Below, one piece after another: positions 1-8,483 of a DNA stretch of 58,517 nt. The position numbers and the translations under genes are program-made. Source of the stretch: Gammaproteobacteria bacterium (GTDB lineage: Bacteria > Pseudomonadota > Gammaproteobacteria > Burkholderiales > Sulfuricellaceae); assembly GCA_018823025.1 (NCBI GenBank), contig JAHJJI010000021.1, positions 1 through 58,517 on the forward strand, read 5' to 3'. Positions within the stretch are counted from its first letter, which is position 1. The number at the start of each line of letters is the position of its first letter. The notes under the pieces are model-generated. The model made no database searches. It was not told where the DNA came from and worked only from the letters and a program-made list of their open reading frames with translations.

Positions 1-360
1 CGCCTGGTGCGCACCCTGTGCCCACACTGCAAGGAGCGCGAAGCACTCGACGGCGAAGTCTGGGAATCCATGGTCAAACCGTGGAAAGCCGCCGCGCCGG
101 CGACGGCCTGCGCGCCGAAAGGCTGCCTGGAATGCCGCATGACCGGCTATCTCGGGCGCATTGGTTTGTACGAGATGCTGATCATGTCGCCCGGCCTGCG
201 CAAGCTGATCAAGCCGGCCTGCGATGTCGCCGCCCTGCGCGAGCAGGCCTACAAGGAAGGCATGAAGCCGCTCAGGATCAGCGGCGCACAGAAGGTTGCG
301 AGCGGGTTCACCACCATAGAGGAAGTTTTGAAAGTCGCCCCGCCGCCCTACGGCATCTAA
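1..360 (+). CDS. GspE/PulE/PilB-type secretion ATPase, C-terminal fragment
   Basis: The gene enters from the left edge, so only about 119 C-terminal residues are visible. They carry the tetracysteine zinc motif of type II secretion and type IV pilus assembly ATPases: CPHC near the start, then CLEC about 45 residues later, followed by GYLGRIGLYE. The tail around VASGFTTIEEVLKV matches the family's usual C-terminal end. The Walker motifs lie outside the window. Family members are cytoplasmic hexameric ATPases that power pilin or pseudopilin assembly. Whether this one is PilB-like or GspE-like cannot be decided from the tail. The next gene is an unrelated cytochrome 192 bp away, so this is probably the last gene of its unit. 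Confidence 0.85.
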   Translation, partial: RLVRTLCPHCKEREALDGEVWESMVKPWKAAAPATACAPKGCLECRMTGYLGRIGLYEMLIMSPGLRKLIKPACDVAALREQAYKEGMKPLRISGAQKVASGFTTIEEVLKVAPPPYGI

Positions 361-373
361 TTGTTGACCAAAA

Positions 374-473
374 AGGCTGCTCGGCAGCCTCGACAAGCCG
401 GCAACGTCTGTTGTCAACGCCTGGGTGTGCCAGGGCGTTATATGTTTACCAGCAATATCGGATATTGATATCC
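374..473. repeat. Cluster of short inverted repeats upstream of the cytochrome c gene
   Basis: Three hairpin-capable sequences sit between the ATPase gene and the cytochrome gene: AGGCTGC/GCAGCCT (374-380 and 384-390), GCCTGG/CCAGGG-type around 419-435, and GGATAT/ATATCC (460-473). The first lies soon after the stop codon at 360 and could end transcription, but it has no T-run. The last could be an operator for the cytochrome gene. No function is proven. Confidence 0.35.
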
Positions 474-552
474 TGCTACAGGTTTGCAAAGTCGGAAAAA
501 TTGGATAAGATGGCGGGTCAGTTTTTTTCTCAAGTTAAACAAGGAGTATTAA

Positions 553-876
553 ATGAAAGCAATTCTGGGAATTGCCGCTGCTGCGGCCTTGTTGGTGGCT
601 GGACAAGCCAGTGCTGCGGATGAAACCGCGCTGGCACAAAAGAGCGGTTGCATGGCCTGCCATCAGGTCGCCATTAAAGTGGTTGGCCCGGCATACAAGG
701 ATGTGGCCAAGAAATATGCCGGCGACGCCGGTGCGGTCGACAGGCTGACCAAGCATGTCATCGCCGGCAGCAAGGACGTGTGGGGTCCCGTGCCTATGCC
801 CCCTAAGGGTGGCAACGCCTCCGTCAAGGACGGGGACATCAAGAAGATCGTGGCTTGGGTGTTGACCCTGAAATAA
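553..876 (+). CDS. Periplasmic class I c-type cytochrome (c551/c552 type)
   Basis: This small monohaem cytochrome has 107 residues including a signal peptide (residues 1-21, cleaved after an A-x-A type site ending QASAA). The haem motif is CMACH (Cys33, Cys36, His37) and the likely axial methionine is Met82 in PVPMPPKGG. The mature length of about 86 residues fits the c551/c552 family, which carries electrons in the periplasm to cytochrome cd1 nitrite reductase or terminal oxidases. The start is well supported by AAGGAG upstream at about 541-546. A strong terminator follows at 898-927, so the gene appears to be transcribed alone. Confidence 0.93.
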   Translation: MKAILGIAAAAALLVAGQASAADETALAQKSGCMACHQVAIKVVGPAYKDVAKKYAGDAGAVDRLTKHVIAGSKDVWGPVPMPPKGGNASVKDGDIKKIVAWVLTLK

Positions 877-897
877 GCAAGGCTTTCTCTGATGCTG

Positions 898-927
898 AAA
901 AAACCGGCCTTGAAGGCCGGTTTTTTT
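898..927. terminator. Bidirectional intrinsic terminator
   Basis: A perfect CCGGCCT/AGGCCGG stem (904-910 and 914-920) is flanked by six A residues on the left and seven T residues on the right, so it can act on both strands. It lies between the convergent cytochrome c gene and the transporter gene, whose stop codon it overlaps at 926-928. Confidence 0.9.
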
Positions 928-2284
928 ATGTCACCAGCCCGAACAGGTAAAGGAAGATGGCGATGATCGCCAGCGGCGAGACGAAGCGAATAGTAAAGCG
1001 CCACAGTTGGTAAGGCCATGCGCTTACATTAAGTTCGTCCTGAACATGATGGGTCTTCATCACCCATCCTGCGAACAGCGCCATGAGCAGCCCGCCCAGA
1101 GGTAACAGGATATTGGTGGTTAGCTTGTCGAGGGTGTCGAAAATGCCTAGGCTGAATAGCAGACGCACGTCTTTCCAGACGTTGAACGAGAGCAGCACGG
1201 CAATTCCGAGCAACCAGTCGGTCAGGCCGATCAGCAATGCCGCACCCTTGCGGGTCAGGCGAGTGTTTTCGGTCAGCCAGGAGATTGCCGGTTCGACCAG
1301 GGAAATCGCCGATGTCCAGGCGGCGAAGGCGACCAGCAGGAAGAATAGCGTGCCGATGAAGGCTCCGCCCGGCATTTTTCCGAAGGCGATAGGCAGGGTC
1401 TGGAAGATCAGCCCAGGCCCTGCCGCCGGCTCGAGTCCATTGGCGAACACCAGGGAGAAAATGGCGAGCCCCACCAGGAGGCCGATAGCGGTGTCGGCAA
1501 GGGCTACGAACAGTGAGGTGCGTGCGATGGAGACATGGCGCTGGAGGTAGGAGCCGTATACCATCACCGCCCCCATGCCCAGGCTCAGGGAAAAGAAGGC
1601 ATGGCCGAGTGCCGAAAGTACCACCACCGGCGTGACTTTGGAGAAATCCGGGGTAAACATGAAATCAGCGGAGCGAGCGACATCGCCTTCGGCCAGACTG
1701 TAGCCGAGTAGCACCAGCAGAATGGCGAACAGCGCGGGCATCAGAATATTGTTGGCTTTTTCCAGACCCGAATTCACGCCGCGCGCGACTACGCTCATGG
1801 TCATGACGATGAACAGGCTATGCCACAAACCCAACTCCAGCGGCGCGGCAAGAAAGGCATCGAACTGGCTCTGCGCCATCGCACCATCGATACCCTTGAA
1901 GGAGCCACTGGCCGCGCGCACCACGTAATCCAGCACCCAGCCGGCGATGACACTGTAAAAGGCCAGAATCAGCATACCCGCGATCAGGCCCATGATACCC
2001 ACCCATCGCCACAGCGCCGGCGCACCCGCCTCCTTTGCCAAGGCGGCCATACCATCCACTGGATTGCGCTGGGCGCGGCGTCCGAGCATGATCTCGCACA
2101 TTAGCAGCGGGATCCCGACCACGGCGATGCAGGCAAGAAACACCAGGACGAAGGCGCTGCCGCCGTTGACCCCGGTCATGTAAGGGAATTTCCAGATGTT
2201 GCCGAGCCCGATGGCCGAGCCGGCCGTGGCCAGGATGAAGGTCCAGCGGCTGGTCCAGTGGCTGCGGTGTTGGGTCTGGGTCAT
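926..2284 (-). CDS. Neurotransmitter:sodium symporter (SNF/NSS) family transporter
   Basis: This 452-residue inner-membrane protein has about 11-12 hydrophobic segments. The first helix carries the NSS signature GLGNIWKFPY (residues 26-35), where the family binds Na+ and substrate. Bacterial members (for example the Trp transporter TnaT, Leu transporter LeuT, MhsT) import amino acids with Na+; the substrate here cannot be named. The ATG at 2284 starts six bases after the stop of the upstream alanine/glycine symporter gene, so the two Na+-coupled amino-acid importers are very likely one operon. A shared bidirectional terminator closes it. Confidence 0.92.
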   Translation of the reverse strand: MTQTQHRSHWTSRWTFILATAGSAIGLGNIWKFPYMTGVNGGSAFVLVFLACIAVVGIPLLMCEIMLGRRAQRNPVDGMAALAKEAGAPALWRWVGIMGLIAGMLILAFYSVIAGWVLDYVVRAASGSFKGIDGAMAQSQFDAFLAAPLELGLWHSLFIVMTMSVVARGVNSGLEKANNILMPALFAILLVLLGYSLAEGDVARSADFMFTPDFSKVTPVVVLSALGHAFFSLSLGMGAVMVYGSYLQRHVSIARTSLFVALADTAIGLLVGLAIFSLVFANGLEPAAGPGLIFQTLPIAFGKMPGGAFIGTLFFLLVAFAAWTSAISLVEPAISWLTENTRLTRKGAALLIGLTDWLLGIAVLLSFNVWKDVRLLFSLGIFDTLDKLTTNILLPLGGLLMALFAGWVMKTHHVQDELNVSAWPYQLWRFTIRFVSPLAIIAIFLYLFGLVT

Positions 2285-2290
2285 CGACGG

Positions 2291-3613
2291 TCAGGACTTG
2301 AAATAACGGTCGGTCTCCGCTTTGACGACCTTGGACAGCAACAGCAGGCCGATCAGGTTGGGGATGGCCATCATCCCGTTCATCAGGTCGGAGAAGTTCC
2401 AGACGAATTCCAGATTCATCATCGCCCCGACAACCACCATGGCGATGAAAATGATGCGGTAGATGCGGATGGAGCGCGGGCCGAAGAGATATTCGATGGC
2501 CTTCTCGCCGTAGTAATTCCAGCCGATCAGGGTGGAATAGGCGAACACGGCCGTCGCCAGGGCGACGATGATCTCGCCGGTGCTGCCAAGCGTCTCGCCG
2601 AAGCTGGCGCTGGTCAGCTGGCCGGCGCTGACGCCCTGCGTCCACGAGTCCGCGCTGAGGATCACCAGGGCGGTCATGGTGCAGACCACCAGGGTGTCGA
2701 TGAAGGTCTGGGTCATGCTGACCAGCGCCTGCTTGACCGGATCATTGGTGCGTGCGGCAGCGGCGGCAATCGGCGCCGAGCCCAGGCCGGATTCGTTGGA
2801 GAACACACCGCGCGCGATACCGAAGCGCATGGCTGCGGCCACGGTAGCGCCGGCAAAGCCGCCGGTGGCAGAGGCCGGCGAGAAGGCATGGCTGAAGATC
2901 AGGCCGAAGGCATGGGGGATTTCGGTAACATTGAGTGCGAGCACCACCAGTGCCGAACCCACGTAGCCGATGATCATGAACGGCACGAGAAAGGAGGTGA
3001 ATTTTCCGATAGAGCGGATGCCGCCCAGAATCACCAGAGCCGTCAGCACCATCAGCACGACACCGGTGACCCACGGCTCGACGTGAAAAGTGGCCTCGAA
3101 GATCTTGGCGGTGGCGTTGGCCTGCGCCATGTTGCCGATGCCGAAGGTGGCGAGGGCGGTAAACAGAGCGAACAGCCAGCCCAGCCATGGCAGTCCGGCA
3201 CCCTTGGCAGGGTAATACATGGGCCCGCCGCGCATTCCGTGCTCCCCTTTTTCGCGGTATTTGACCGCCAGCACGGCCTCGGAATACTTGGTTACCATTC
3301 CGACCAGACCGGTCATCCACATCCAGAATACTGCGCCAGGGCCGCCCAGCGAGATCGCGGTGGCAACGCCGACGATATTGCCGATGCCGACGGTGGCTGC
3401 CAGTGCCGTCATCAGTGCGGCGAAATGGCTGATGTCGCCGGCGTGGCCGTGATCCTTGTGAAAAACCAGGCGGAATGCCAGCGGCAGCACTCGAAACTGC
3501 AAGCCCTTCAGCAGCACGGTCAGGTACAGGCCAGTGCCCACCAGCAGGGTCAGCATGGGTGGACCCCATACCCAGCCGGACAGTGTCGCGATCAGCGTTT
3601 CGATTGTTTGCAT
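2291..3613 (-). CDS. Alanine/glycine:cation symporter (AGCS) family protein
   Basis: This 440-residue integral membrane protein belongs to the AGCS/DagA/AgcS family, which imports alanine or glycine with Na+ or H+. Diagnostic stretches are LAATVGIGNIVGVATAI (about residues 71-87) and GGPGAVFWMWMTGLVGM (about 90-106), with many hydrophobic helices spread over the full family length. The start Met (MQTIETLIA) leads directly into the first amphipathic helix. It is the first gene of a two-gene operon with the NSS transporter. A TATAAT box at 3665-3670 on the minus strand lies about 50 bases ahead of the start, and a hairpin at 3679-3698 separates it from hemF. I saw no glycine riboswitch in its short leader. 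Confidence 0.93.
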   Translation of the reverse strand: MQTIETLIATLSGWVWGPPMLTLLVGTGLYLTVLLKGLQFRVLPLAFRLVFHKDHGHAGDISHFAALMTALAATVGIGNIVGVATAISLGGPGAVFWMWMTGLVGMVTKYSEAVLAVKYREKGEHGMRGGPMYYPAKGAGLPWLGWLFALFTALATFGIGNMAQANATAKIFEATFHVEPWVTGVVLMVLTALVILGGIRSIGKFTSFLVPFMIIGYVGSALVVLALNVTEIPHAFGLIFSHAFSPASATGGFAGATVAAAMRFGIARGVFSNESGLGSAPIAAAAARTNDPVKQALVSMTQTFIDTLVVCTMTALVILSADSWTQGVSAGQLTSASFGETLGSTGEIIVALATAVFAYSTLIGWNYYGEKAIEYLFGPRSIRIYRIIFIAMVVVGAMMNLEFVWNFSDLMNGMMAIPNLIGLLLLSKVVKAETDRYFKS

Positions 3614-3664
3614 GTTGTTTCCCCTTGACCGCTGTGGCGGCTGATTTTTATGGTAATTCCGCGG

Positions 3665-3670
3665 ATTATA
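3665..3670 (-). promoter_or_regulatory. Candidate -10 box for the AGCS-NSS transporter operon
   Basis: The minus strand reads TATAAT here, 51 bases upstream of the AGCS start codon. No clear -35 was seen at 16-18 bp spacing, so this rests on the -10 match and its position just after the hemF terminator. Confidence 0.45.
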
Positions 3671-3678
3671 ACCAGAAA

Positions 3679-3698
3679 CTCTTCCGTTAATGGAAGAG
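3679..3698 (-). terminator. Hairpin after hemF
   Basis: Perfect 7-bp arms CTCTTCC/GGAAGAG with a 6-base loop start 13 bases past the hemF stop codon. On the minus strand the hairpin is followed by TTTCTGG, a short and imperfect T-run, so it is a moderate terminator candidate. Confidence 0.55.
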
Positions 3699-3711
3699 CC
3701 GTCGACCTGTG

Positions 3712-4611
3712 TTACGCAAGCCAGTCTTTCGCTACCAGAAACTCGCGATATAAACGCTCCTCATCAGAGCCTTTCTCCGGCTGCCAGTCATAGCGCCATT
3801 TGACGATGGGCGGCAGCGACATCAGGATAGACTCGGTACGGCCCCCTGATTGCAGGCCGAACAAGGTGCCGCGATCCCACACCAGGTTGAACTCGACATA
3901 CCGGCCACGGCGATAAGCCTGGAAATCCCGCTCGCGTTCACCATATGACATTGCGCTGCGGCGTTGTAGTATGGGCATATAAGCAGACAGGAAGTGCTCA
4001 CTGACGCTTTGCATCAAGCTAAAGCTGAAATCGAAATCCTGTTCATGGAAATCGTCAAAAAAGATCCCGCCTATGCCGCGCGGTTCATTGCGGTGCTTGA
4101 GGTAAAAGTATTCGTCGCACCATTGCTTGAAGCGCGGGTGATATTCCGCGCCGAACGGTTCCAGCGCATCGCGACAGGTGCGGTGAAAATGCACGGTATC
4201 CTCGGCAAAGCCGTAATAAGGCGTCAGATCCATGCCGCCGCCGAACCACCACACCGGCTCAGCGCCGGGCGGTTGCGCACAGAAGAAGCGCACGTTGAAA
4301 TGGGTGGTGGGCACATAAGGGTTGCGCGGGTGCAGCACCAGCGACAGGCCCATCGCTTCGAAGCCGCATCCGGCAAGTTCGGGGCGTTTGGCGGTGGCGC
4401 TGGCGGGAAGCTTTTGCCCGCGCACGTGGGAGAAATTGACTCCGCCACGTTCGAACACCTTGCCCTCCTCGATCACGCAGCTCAAACCTTCACCGCCCTC
4501 CGGCCGTTGCCACGCGTCGCGCAGGAAGGTATGGCCATCGGTCTGCTCCAGCAGGGTGACGATGCGTTCCTGCAAATCGGTAAGATAGGTTTTGACAGCG
4601 TCTCGGTTCAT
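3712..4611 (-). CDS. hemF: Oxygen-dependent coproporphyrinogen III oxidase
   Basis: HemF catalyses the aerobic oxidative decarboxylation of coproporphyrinogen III to protoporphyrinogen IX in haem synthesis (cytoplasm, homodimer). The 299-residue product spans the whole family. It has [14 protein letters not shown] near residues 122-135 and four histidines at 94, 104, 143 and 173 that match the spacing of the conserved histidines in E. coli HemF. I chose the ATG at 4611 ([10 protein letters not shown]) because homology begins there; an open frame runs further upstream but overlaps tsaC. It starts two bases after the tsaC stop, so tsaC and hemF are co-transcribed, probably with purD. Confidence 0.96.
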   Translation of the reverse strand: MNRDAVKTYLTDLQERIVTLLEQTDGHTFLRDAWQRPEGGEGLSCVIEEGKVFERGGVNFSHVRGQKLPASATAKRPELAGCGFEAMGLSLVLHPRNPYVPTTHFNVRFFCAQPPGAEPVWWFGGGMDLTPYYGFAEDTVHFHRTCRDALEPFGAEYHPRFKQWCDEYFYLKHRNEPRGIGGIFFDDFHEQDFDFSFSLMQSVSEHFLSAYMPILQRRSAMSYGERERDFQAYRRGRYVEFNLVWDRGTLFGLQSGGRTESILMSLPPIVKWRYDWQPEKGSDEERLYREFLVAKDWLA

Positions 4612-4613
4612 AT

Positions 4614-5171
4614 TCAGGGTCGGATGATCTTGCCGGTTAGTAGATGCTGGATGGTGGAGGGGGTTTTGCGGGCGCCGACCCGACCCGGCAGTACGAGAAC
4701 ATTTTGGCCAAAGGCTTTGAAACAGGCGGAGCGGGTTTTTAATGGCATCAGACCAGCACGGTTGGCGCTGGTCGAAACCAGTGCCGTGCCAAGAACGCGG
4801 CACAATTCGGAGGCGTCAGGGTGTGCGGTCACTCTCACGGCAATGTTTTCATGCCGGCCACGTAGCCAGCGTGGCGTGTGTCGGGAAGCAGGCATCAGCC
4901 AGGTGTGCGGTCCCGGCCAAGTGCGGTCGAGTTGCCTCGATTTTTCCACCGTGGGCGGTAGCACGTAGCGCCGCAGGCGGCAGTAGCGGTCGGCGATCAG
5001 AATCAGGCCCTTGGACTGGGGGCGGTTCTTGAGCTGGAGAATCCGCCTGACGGCGCGATAGCTACGTGGGTCACAGCCCAGACCATAGCAGGATTCGGTG
5101 GCATACGCGATGACACCGTCACCCCTGATGTGGGCGCGCACTTTCCGGATCAGGGCAGCGGAATAAGGCAT
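4614..5171 (-). CDS. tsaC: Threonylcarbamoyl-AMP synthase (Sua5/YciO/YrdC family)
   Basis: TsaC makes threonylcarbamoyl-AMP from threonine, bicarbonate and ATP, the first step of the t6A37 modification of ANN-decoding tRNAs. The 185-residue protein has the single YrdC domain with the substrate-binding basic patch ([11 protein letters not shown], around residues 48-58) and the STSAN motif near residue 153. It lacks the extra C-terminal domain of long Sua5 proteins, so it is the short TsaC type. It lies between purD (12 bases upstream) and hemF (2 bases downstream) in one apparent operon. Confidence 0.92.
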   Translation of the reverse strand: MPYSAALIRKVRAHIRGDGVIAYATESCYGLGCDPRSYRAVRRILQLKNRPQSKGLILIADRYCRLRRYVLPPTVEKSRQLDRTWPGPHTWLMPASRHTPRWLRGRHENIAVRVTAHPDASELCRVLGTALVSTSANRAGLMPLKTRSACFKAFGQNVLVLPGRVGARKTPSTIQHLLTGKIIRP

Positions 5172-5183
5172 CAGCCCTTGCGA

Positions 5184-6479
5184 TCAGGGTTTGGATTTGA
5201 TCGCCCGATAGCCGATGTCATGGCGCATCTGGCAACCGTCGAACTTGATCTGCTCGGCGATCTCGTAAGCACGTCGCTGCGCCAGCTGCACCTTGTCGCC
5301 CAGGGCGGTGACGCACAACACGCGACCGCCGCTGGTGACGACCTTGCCGTCTTTCATGGTGGTGCCGGCATGAAAGACGTGATAATCGCGCGGGGTTTCT
5401 TCCAGCAGGTCGTTGAGTGGCGGAAGGCCGTTGATGATGTCGCCCTTGCGCGGGTCGTCGGGGTAGTGTGCGGCAGCCAGGACCACGCCCAGCGCGGTGC
5501 GGCGGTCCCATTCCGCTTCGACTTGGTCGAGCGTGCCGTTGACGGCGTGTTCCACCAGAGTCAGCAAATCGCTCTTCAGACGCAGCATGATAGGCTGGGT
5601 TTCAGGGTCGCCCATGCGGCAGTTGAATTCCAGCACCTTGAGATTGCCATTGGCGTCTATCATCAGGCCCGCATAGAGGAAGCCGGTGAACATCTCCCCT
5701 TCCTGCACCATGCCCTGCATCACCGGGTCGATCACTTCGCGCATCACGCGCGCGTGCAGTGCCGGCGTGATGACGGGAGCCGGCGAATAAGCGCCCATGC
5801 CGCCGGTGTTGGGGCCTTGGTCGCCATCCAGCAGGCGCTTGTGATCCTGACTGGTGGCGAGCGGCAGCACGTGCTTGCCGTCGGCCATGACGATAAAACT
5901 GGCTTCCTCGCCGAGCAGGCATTCCTCGATCACCACCCGGGCACCGGCGGCGCCCAGCTTGTTGCCGGCCAGCATCATGTCCACGGCGGCGTGCGCTTCG
6001 TTCAGGTCCTGAGCCACTACCACGCCCTTGCCTGCCGCCAGACCGTCAGCCTTGATCACGATGGGGGCGCCCTGCTGGTCGATGTAGGCGTGGGCCGGGG
6101 CTGCATCGGTGAAGGTGGCGTAGGCGGCGGTCGGGATGTTATGACGCACCATGAAGGCCTTGGCGAAATCCTTGGAGCTTTCCAGTTGTGCCGCGAACTG
6201 GGTTGGGCCAAAGATTTTCAGCCCTTCGGCACGGAATGCGTCGACGATGCCCGCAGCCAGCGGCGCTTCCGGGCCAACCACGGTAAAGGCGACTTTTTCC
6301 TGTTTGGCGAACTCCAGCAGCTCGGGAATAGCGGTAAGGGCGACGTTGGTCAGGTCGGGTTCGATCTCGGTGCCCGCGTTGCCGGGGGCAACGAAGATCC
6401 TGGTAGAGCGCGGGCTCTGGGCAAGTTTCCAGGCTAGTGCGTGCTCACGTCCGCCGCTGCCTATGACTAATATTTTCAT
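5184..6479 (-). CDS. purD: Phosphoribosylamine--glycine ligase (GAR synthetase)
   Basis: PurD joins phosphoribosylamine and glycine with ATP to give GAR, step 2 of purine synthesis. The 431-residue protein begins [19 protein letters not shown], the family's N-terminal motif. It continues with an ATP-grasp domain containing [18 protein letters not shown] and the acidic metal site in [13 protein letters not shown], then the usual C-terminal domain. I use the ATG at 6479; an in-frame GTG 18 bases further upstream would only add residues not typical of the family. purH lies upstream on the same strand, separated by an inverted repeat at 6493-6570. Confidence 0.97.
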   Translation of the reverse strand: MKILVIGSGGREHALAWKLAQSPRSTRIFVAPGNAGTEIEPDLTNVALTAIPELLEFAKQEKVAFTVVGPEAPLAAGIVDAFRAEGLKIFGPTQFAAQLESSKDFAKAFMVRHNIPTAAYATFTDAAPAHAYIDQQGAPIVIKADGLAAGKGVVVAQDLNEAHAAVDMMLAGNKLGAAGARVVIEECLLGEEASFIVMADGKHVLPLATSQDHKRLLDGDQGPNTGGMGAYSPAPVITPALHARVMREVIDPVMQGMVQEGEMFTGFLYAGLMIDANGNLKVLEFNCRMGDPETQPIMLRLKSDLLTLVEHAVNGTLDQVEAEWDRRTALGVVLAAAHYPDDPRKGDIINGLPPLNDLLEETPRDYHVFHAGTTMKDGKVVTSGGRVLCVTALGDKVQLAQRRAYEIAEQIKFDGCQMRHDIGYRAIKSKP

Positions 6480-6492
6480 AAAATTATTCCTA

Positions 6493-6570
6493 ACCACAGA
6501 GACACAGAGTCACAGAGTCACAGAGAAAACCATGTTTAAAGCGTTTTTGATCTCTCTGTGCCTCTGTGGT
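6493..6570. repeat. Inverted repeat, CCACAGAG/CTCTGTGG family
   Basis: The left arm begins ACCACAGAGACACAGAG and contains a tandem TCACAGAG; the right arm ends CTCTGTGCCTCTGTGGT. The arms flank about 30 bases and fill the purH-purD gap. Related elements occur at 40641-40719 (full) and about 31446 and 55799 (half copies). The fold could work as an attenuator or processing site between the two genes. Confidence 0.75.
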
Positions 6571-6577
6571 GAAAAAA

Positions 6578-8146
6578 TCAATGTCTAAAATGACGCATCC
6601 CGGTGAACACCATCGCCATGCCGTGCTCGTCCGCGGCAGCGATGACTTCTTCGTCGCGCATCGAGCCGCCGGGCTGGATTACGGCGACGATGCCGGACTG
6701 GGCGGCTGAATCGATGCCGTCGCGGAACGGGAAGAAGGCGTCCGAGGCCATTACCGAACCGCTGACCTGCAAGCCGGCATGTTCGGCCTTGATGGCAGCG
6801 ATACGCGCGGAATTGATTCGGCTCATCTGGCCTGCGCCGACACCGATGGTCATTTTACCTTTGGCATAGACGATGGCGTTGGATTTGACGAACTTGGCCA
6901 CGCGCCAGGCAAACAGCAGATCGGCCATCTCGGCTTCGGTCGGCGCTCGTTTGGTGACCACCTTGAGCTCATTGTAGAGCGACAGGTCGGTTCCCTGTAC
7001 CAGCAGGCCGCCGGTAACGCGTTTGAAATCCAGGCGCTGCGCCGGTTCCTTCGACCACTGGCCGCATTCCAGCAGGCGCACGTTCTTTTTCGCCGCCACG
7101 ATTTCGCTGGCCGCTGCTGAAACCTTGGGGGCGATGATGACTTCGACAAACTGGCGCTCGACGATGGCCTGCGCAGTTGCGGCATCCAGTTCGCCGTTGA
7201 CGGCGATGATGCCACCGAAGGCGGATTCCGGGTCGGTCTTGTAGGCGAGGTCATAGGCTTCGAGCAGGTTGGCGCCGTAGGCCACGCCGCAAGGGTTGGC
7301 GTGCTTGACGATAACGCAGGACGGCGCCTCGTCGAACTGCTTGACGCATTCCAGTGCAGCATCGGCATCGCCGATGTTGTTGTAGGACAGTTCTTTGCCC
7401 TGCAACTGACGGGCGGTAGCAATGCTCGCTTCCTTCTCGCCGGGGGCAACGTAAAACGCCGCTTGCTGATGCGGGTTTTCACCGTAACGCATGGCCTGAG
7501 CCTTGGCGAACTGGAAATTGAGCCGTTCCGGAAATTGCTGCTTGCTGCCGTCCGGGGCGATGGCGGTGAGGTAGTTGCTGATCGCGCCGTCGTACTCGGC
7601 GGTGTGGGAAAAAGCCTTCACCGCCAGCTTGAACTTGGTTTCGCTGCTGAGCGCTCCGCCATTGGCCAGCAGTTCGGTCGCCAAAGCGGCGTAGTCGGCC
7701 GGGTCGGTCACTACCGCCACATCGCGATGGTTCTTGGCAGCAGCGCGCACCATGGTCGGGCCGCCGATGTCGATGTTCTCGATGGCGTCTTCCAGCGAGC
7801 AGTCGGGTTTGGCGATGGTGGCGCGGAACGGGTAGAGGTTGACGATGACCAGGTCGATCGGCGGGATGCCCGCATCGGCCGCAGCCGATACATGGGCCGG
7901 CAGGTCGCGCCGGAACAGGATGCCGCCGTGCACTTTCGGATGCAGGGTCTTGACCCGGCCATCCAGCATTTCAGGAAAGCCGGTGTAATCGCCGACTTCA
8001 GTAACTGCCACGCCCGCGTCAGCAAGCATTTTTGCAGTGCCGCCGGTGGAGAGGATTTCCACACCGAACTGGCGCAGGGTCTTGGCGAATTCGAGAACGC
8101 CGGATTTATCGGAAACGCTGATGAGGGCTCGACTGATTTTGGTCAT
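6578..8146 (-). CDS. purH: Bifunctional AICAR transformylase/IMP cyclohydrolase
   Basis: PurH carries out the last two steps of IMP synthesis: formylation of AICAR from 10-formyl-THF and ring closure to IMP. The 522-residue protein has the N-terminal MGS-like cyclohydrolase domain ([30 protein letters not shown]) and the C-terminal transformylase domain, with [14 protein letters not shown] near residues 219-232 and [10 protein letters not shown] near 416. Its length is normal. It begins about 100 bases after fis on the same strand, separated by a GTGAGG-type repeat, and precedes purD. Confidence 0.97.
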   Translation of the reverse strand: MTKISRALISVSDKSGVLEFAKTLRQFGVEILSTGGTAKMLADAGVAVTEVGDYTGFPEMLDGRVKTLHPKVHGGILFRRDLPAHVSAAADAGIPPIDLVIVNLYPFRATIAKPDCSLEDAIENIDIGGPTMVRAAAKNHRDVAVVTDPADYAALATELLANGGALSSETKFKLAVKAFSHTAEYDGAISNYLTAIAPDGSKQQFPERLNFQFAKAQAMRYGENPHQQAAFYVAPGEKEASIATARQLQGKELSYNNIGDADAALECVKQFDEAPSCVIVKHANPCGVAYGANLLEAYDLAYKTDPESAFGGIIAVNGELDAATAQAIVERQFVEVIIAPKVSAAASEIVAAKKNVRLLECGQWSKEPAQRLDFKRVTGGLLVQGTDLSLYNELKVVTKRAPTEAEMADLLFAWRVAKFVKSNAIVYAKGKMTIGVGAGQMSRINSARIAAIKAEHAGLQVSGSVMASDAFFPFRDGIDSAAQSGIVAVIQPGGSMRDEEVIAAADEHGMAMVFTGMRHFRH

Positions 8147-8163
8147 GTTTGATCCTGGATACG

Positions 8164-8241
8164 GTGAGGAGTAAGGGGTTAGGAGTGAGGAGCAACAGCC
8201 ACGCCGCTTTTACTCCTCACTCCTAACTCTTCACACCTCAC
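8164..8241. repeat. Inverted repeat, GTGAGGnGTnAGG family (copy 1)
   Basis: Arms of about 28 bases (GTGAGGAGTAAGGGGTTAGG and its approximate complement ending CTTCACACCTCAC) surround a short centre, between fis and purH. The same degenerate unit recurs at 29073-29172 and 50372-50466. It forms a long imperfect hairpin with no T-run. Confidence 0.75.
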
Positions 8242-8246
8242 TATCA

Positions 8247-8483
8247 TTATTTAATGCCGTGAGTTTTCATTTTCTTGCGCAGGGTGTTGCGGTTCAGGCC
8301 GAGGATTTCGGCGGCGCGGGTCTGGTTGCCTTGGGCGTGGTCGAGGATCACCTGCAGCAGCGGCTTTTCTACGCAGCCCACCACCATTTCATAGATGGCA
8401 CTGGGTTTTTCCCCGTCCAGATCCTTGAAGTAGCCGTCCAGAGCTTTGCGCACGCAGGTAGAAATTTCGTTTTCGTTGATCAT
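8247..8483 (-). CDS. fis: Nucleoid-associated DNA-binding protein Fis
   Basis: Fis bends DNA, activates rRNA promoters and shapes the nucleoid. The 78-residue protein matches the family over its full length. The C-terminal helix-turn-helix reads NQTRAAEILGLNRNTLRKKM (about residues 53-72) and the N-terminal part holds the dimer helices. Its ATG overlaps the dusB stop by 4 nt, giving the dusB-fis operon known across Beta- and Gammaproteobacteria. Translational coupling to dusB is therefore likely. Confidence 0.96.
   Translation of the reverse strand: MINENEISTCVRKALDGYFKDLDGEKPSAIYEMVVGCVEKPLLQVILDHAQGNQTRAAEILGLNRNTLRKKMKTHGIK

Noticed and set aside
2258-3628. 456-codon open frame on the plus strand across the AGCS transporter gene
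   Set aside because: It is the reverse of a well-supported transporter with signature motifs, reads as low-complexity H/Q/D-rich protein and has no family match.
3614-3711. Glycine riboswitch ahead of the alanine/glycine symporter
   Set aside because: The gap is under 100 bases, mostly used by the hemF hairpin, and lacks glycine-aptamer sequence.
4612-4803. Longer N-terminus for HemF
   Set aside because: The extra codons overlap the end of tsaC and do not resemble HemF; the ATG at 4611 fits the family start.
5130-6437. 435-codon plus-strand frame opposite purD
   Set aside because: It is antisense to a complete PurD and shows no recognisable domain.
8164-8241. Reading the GTGAGG repeats as intrinsic terminators or a CRISPR array
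   Set aside because: There is no T-run after the stem, and units are not regularly spaced or separated by unique spacers.
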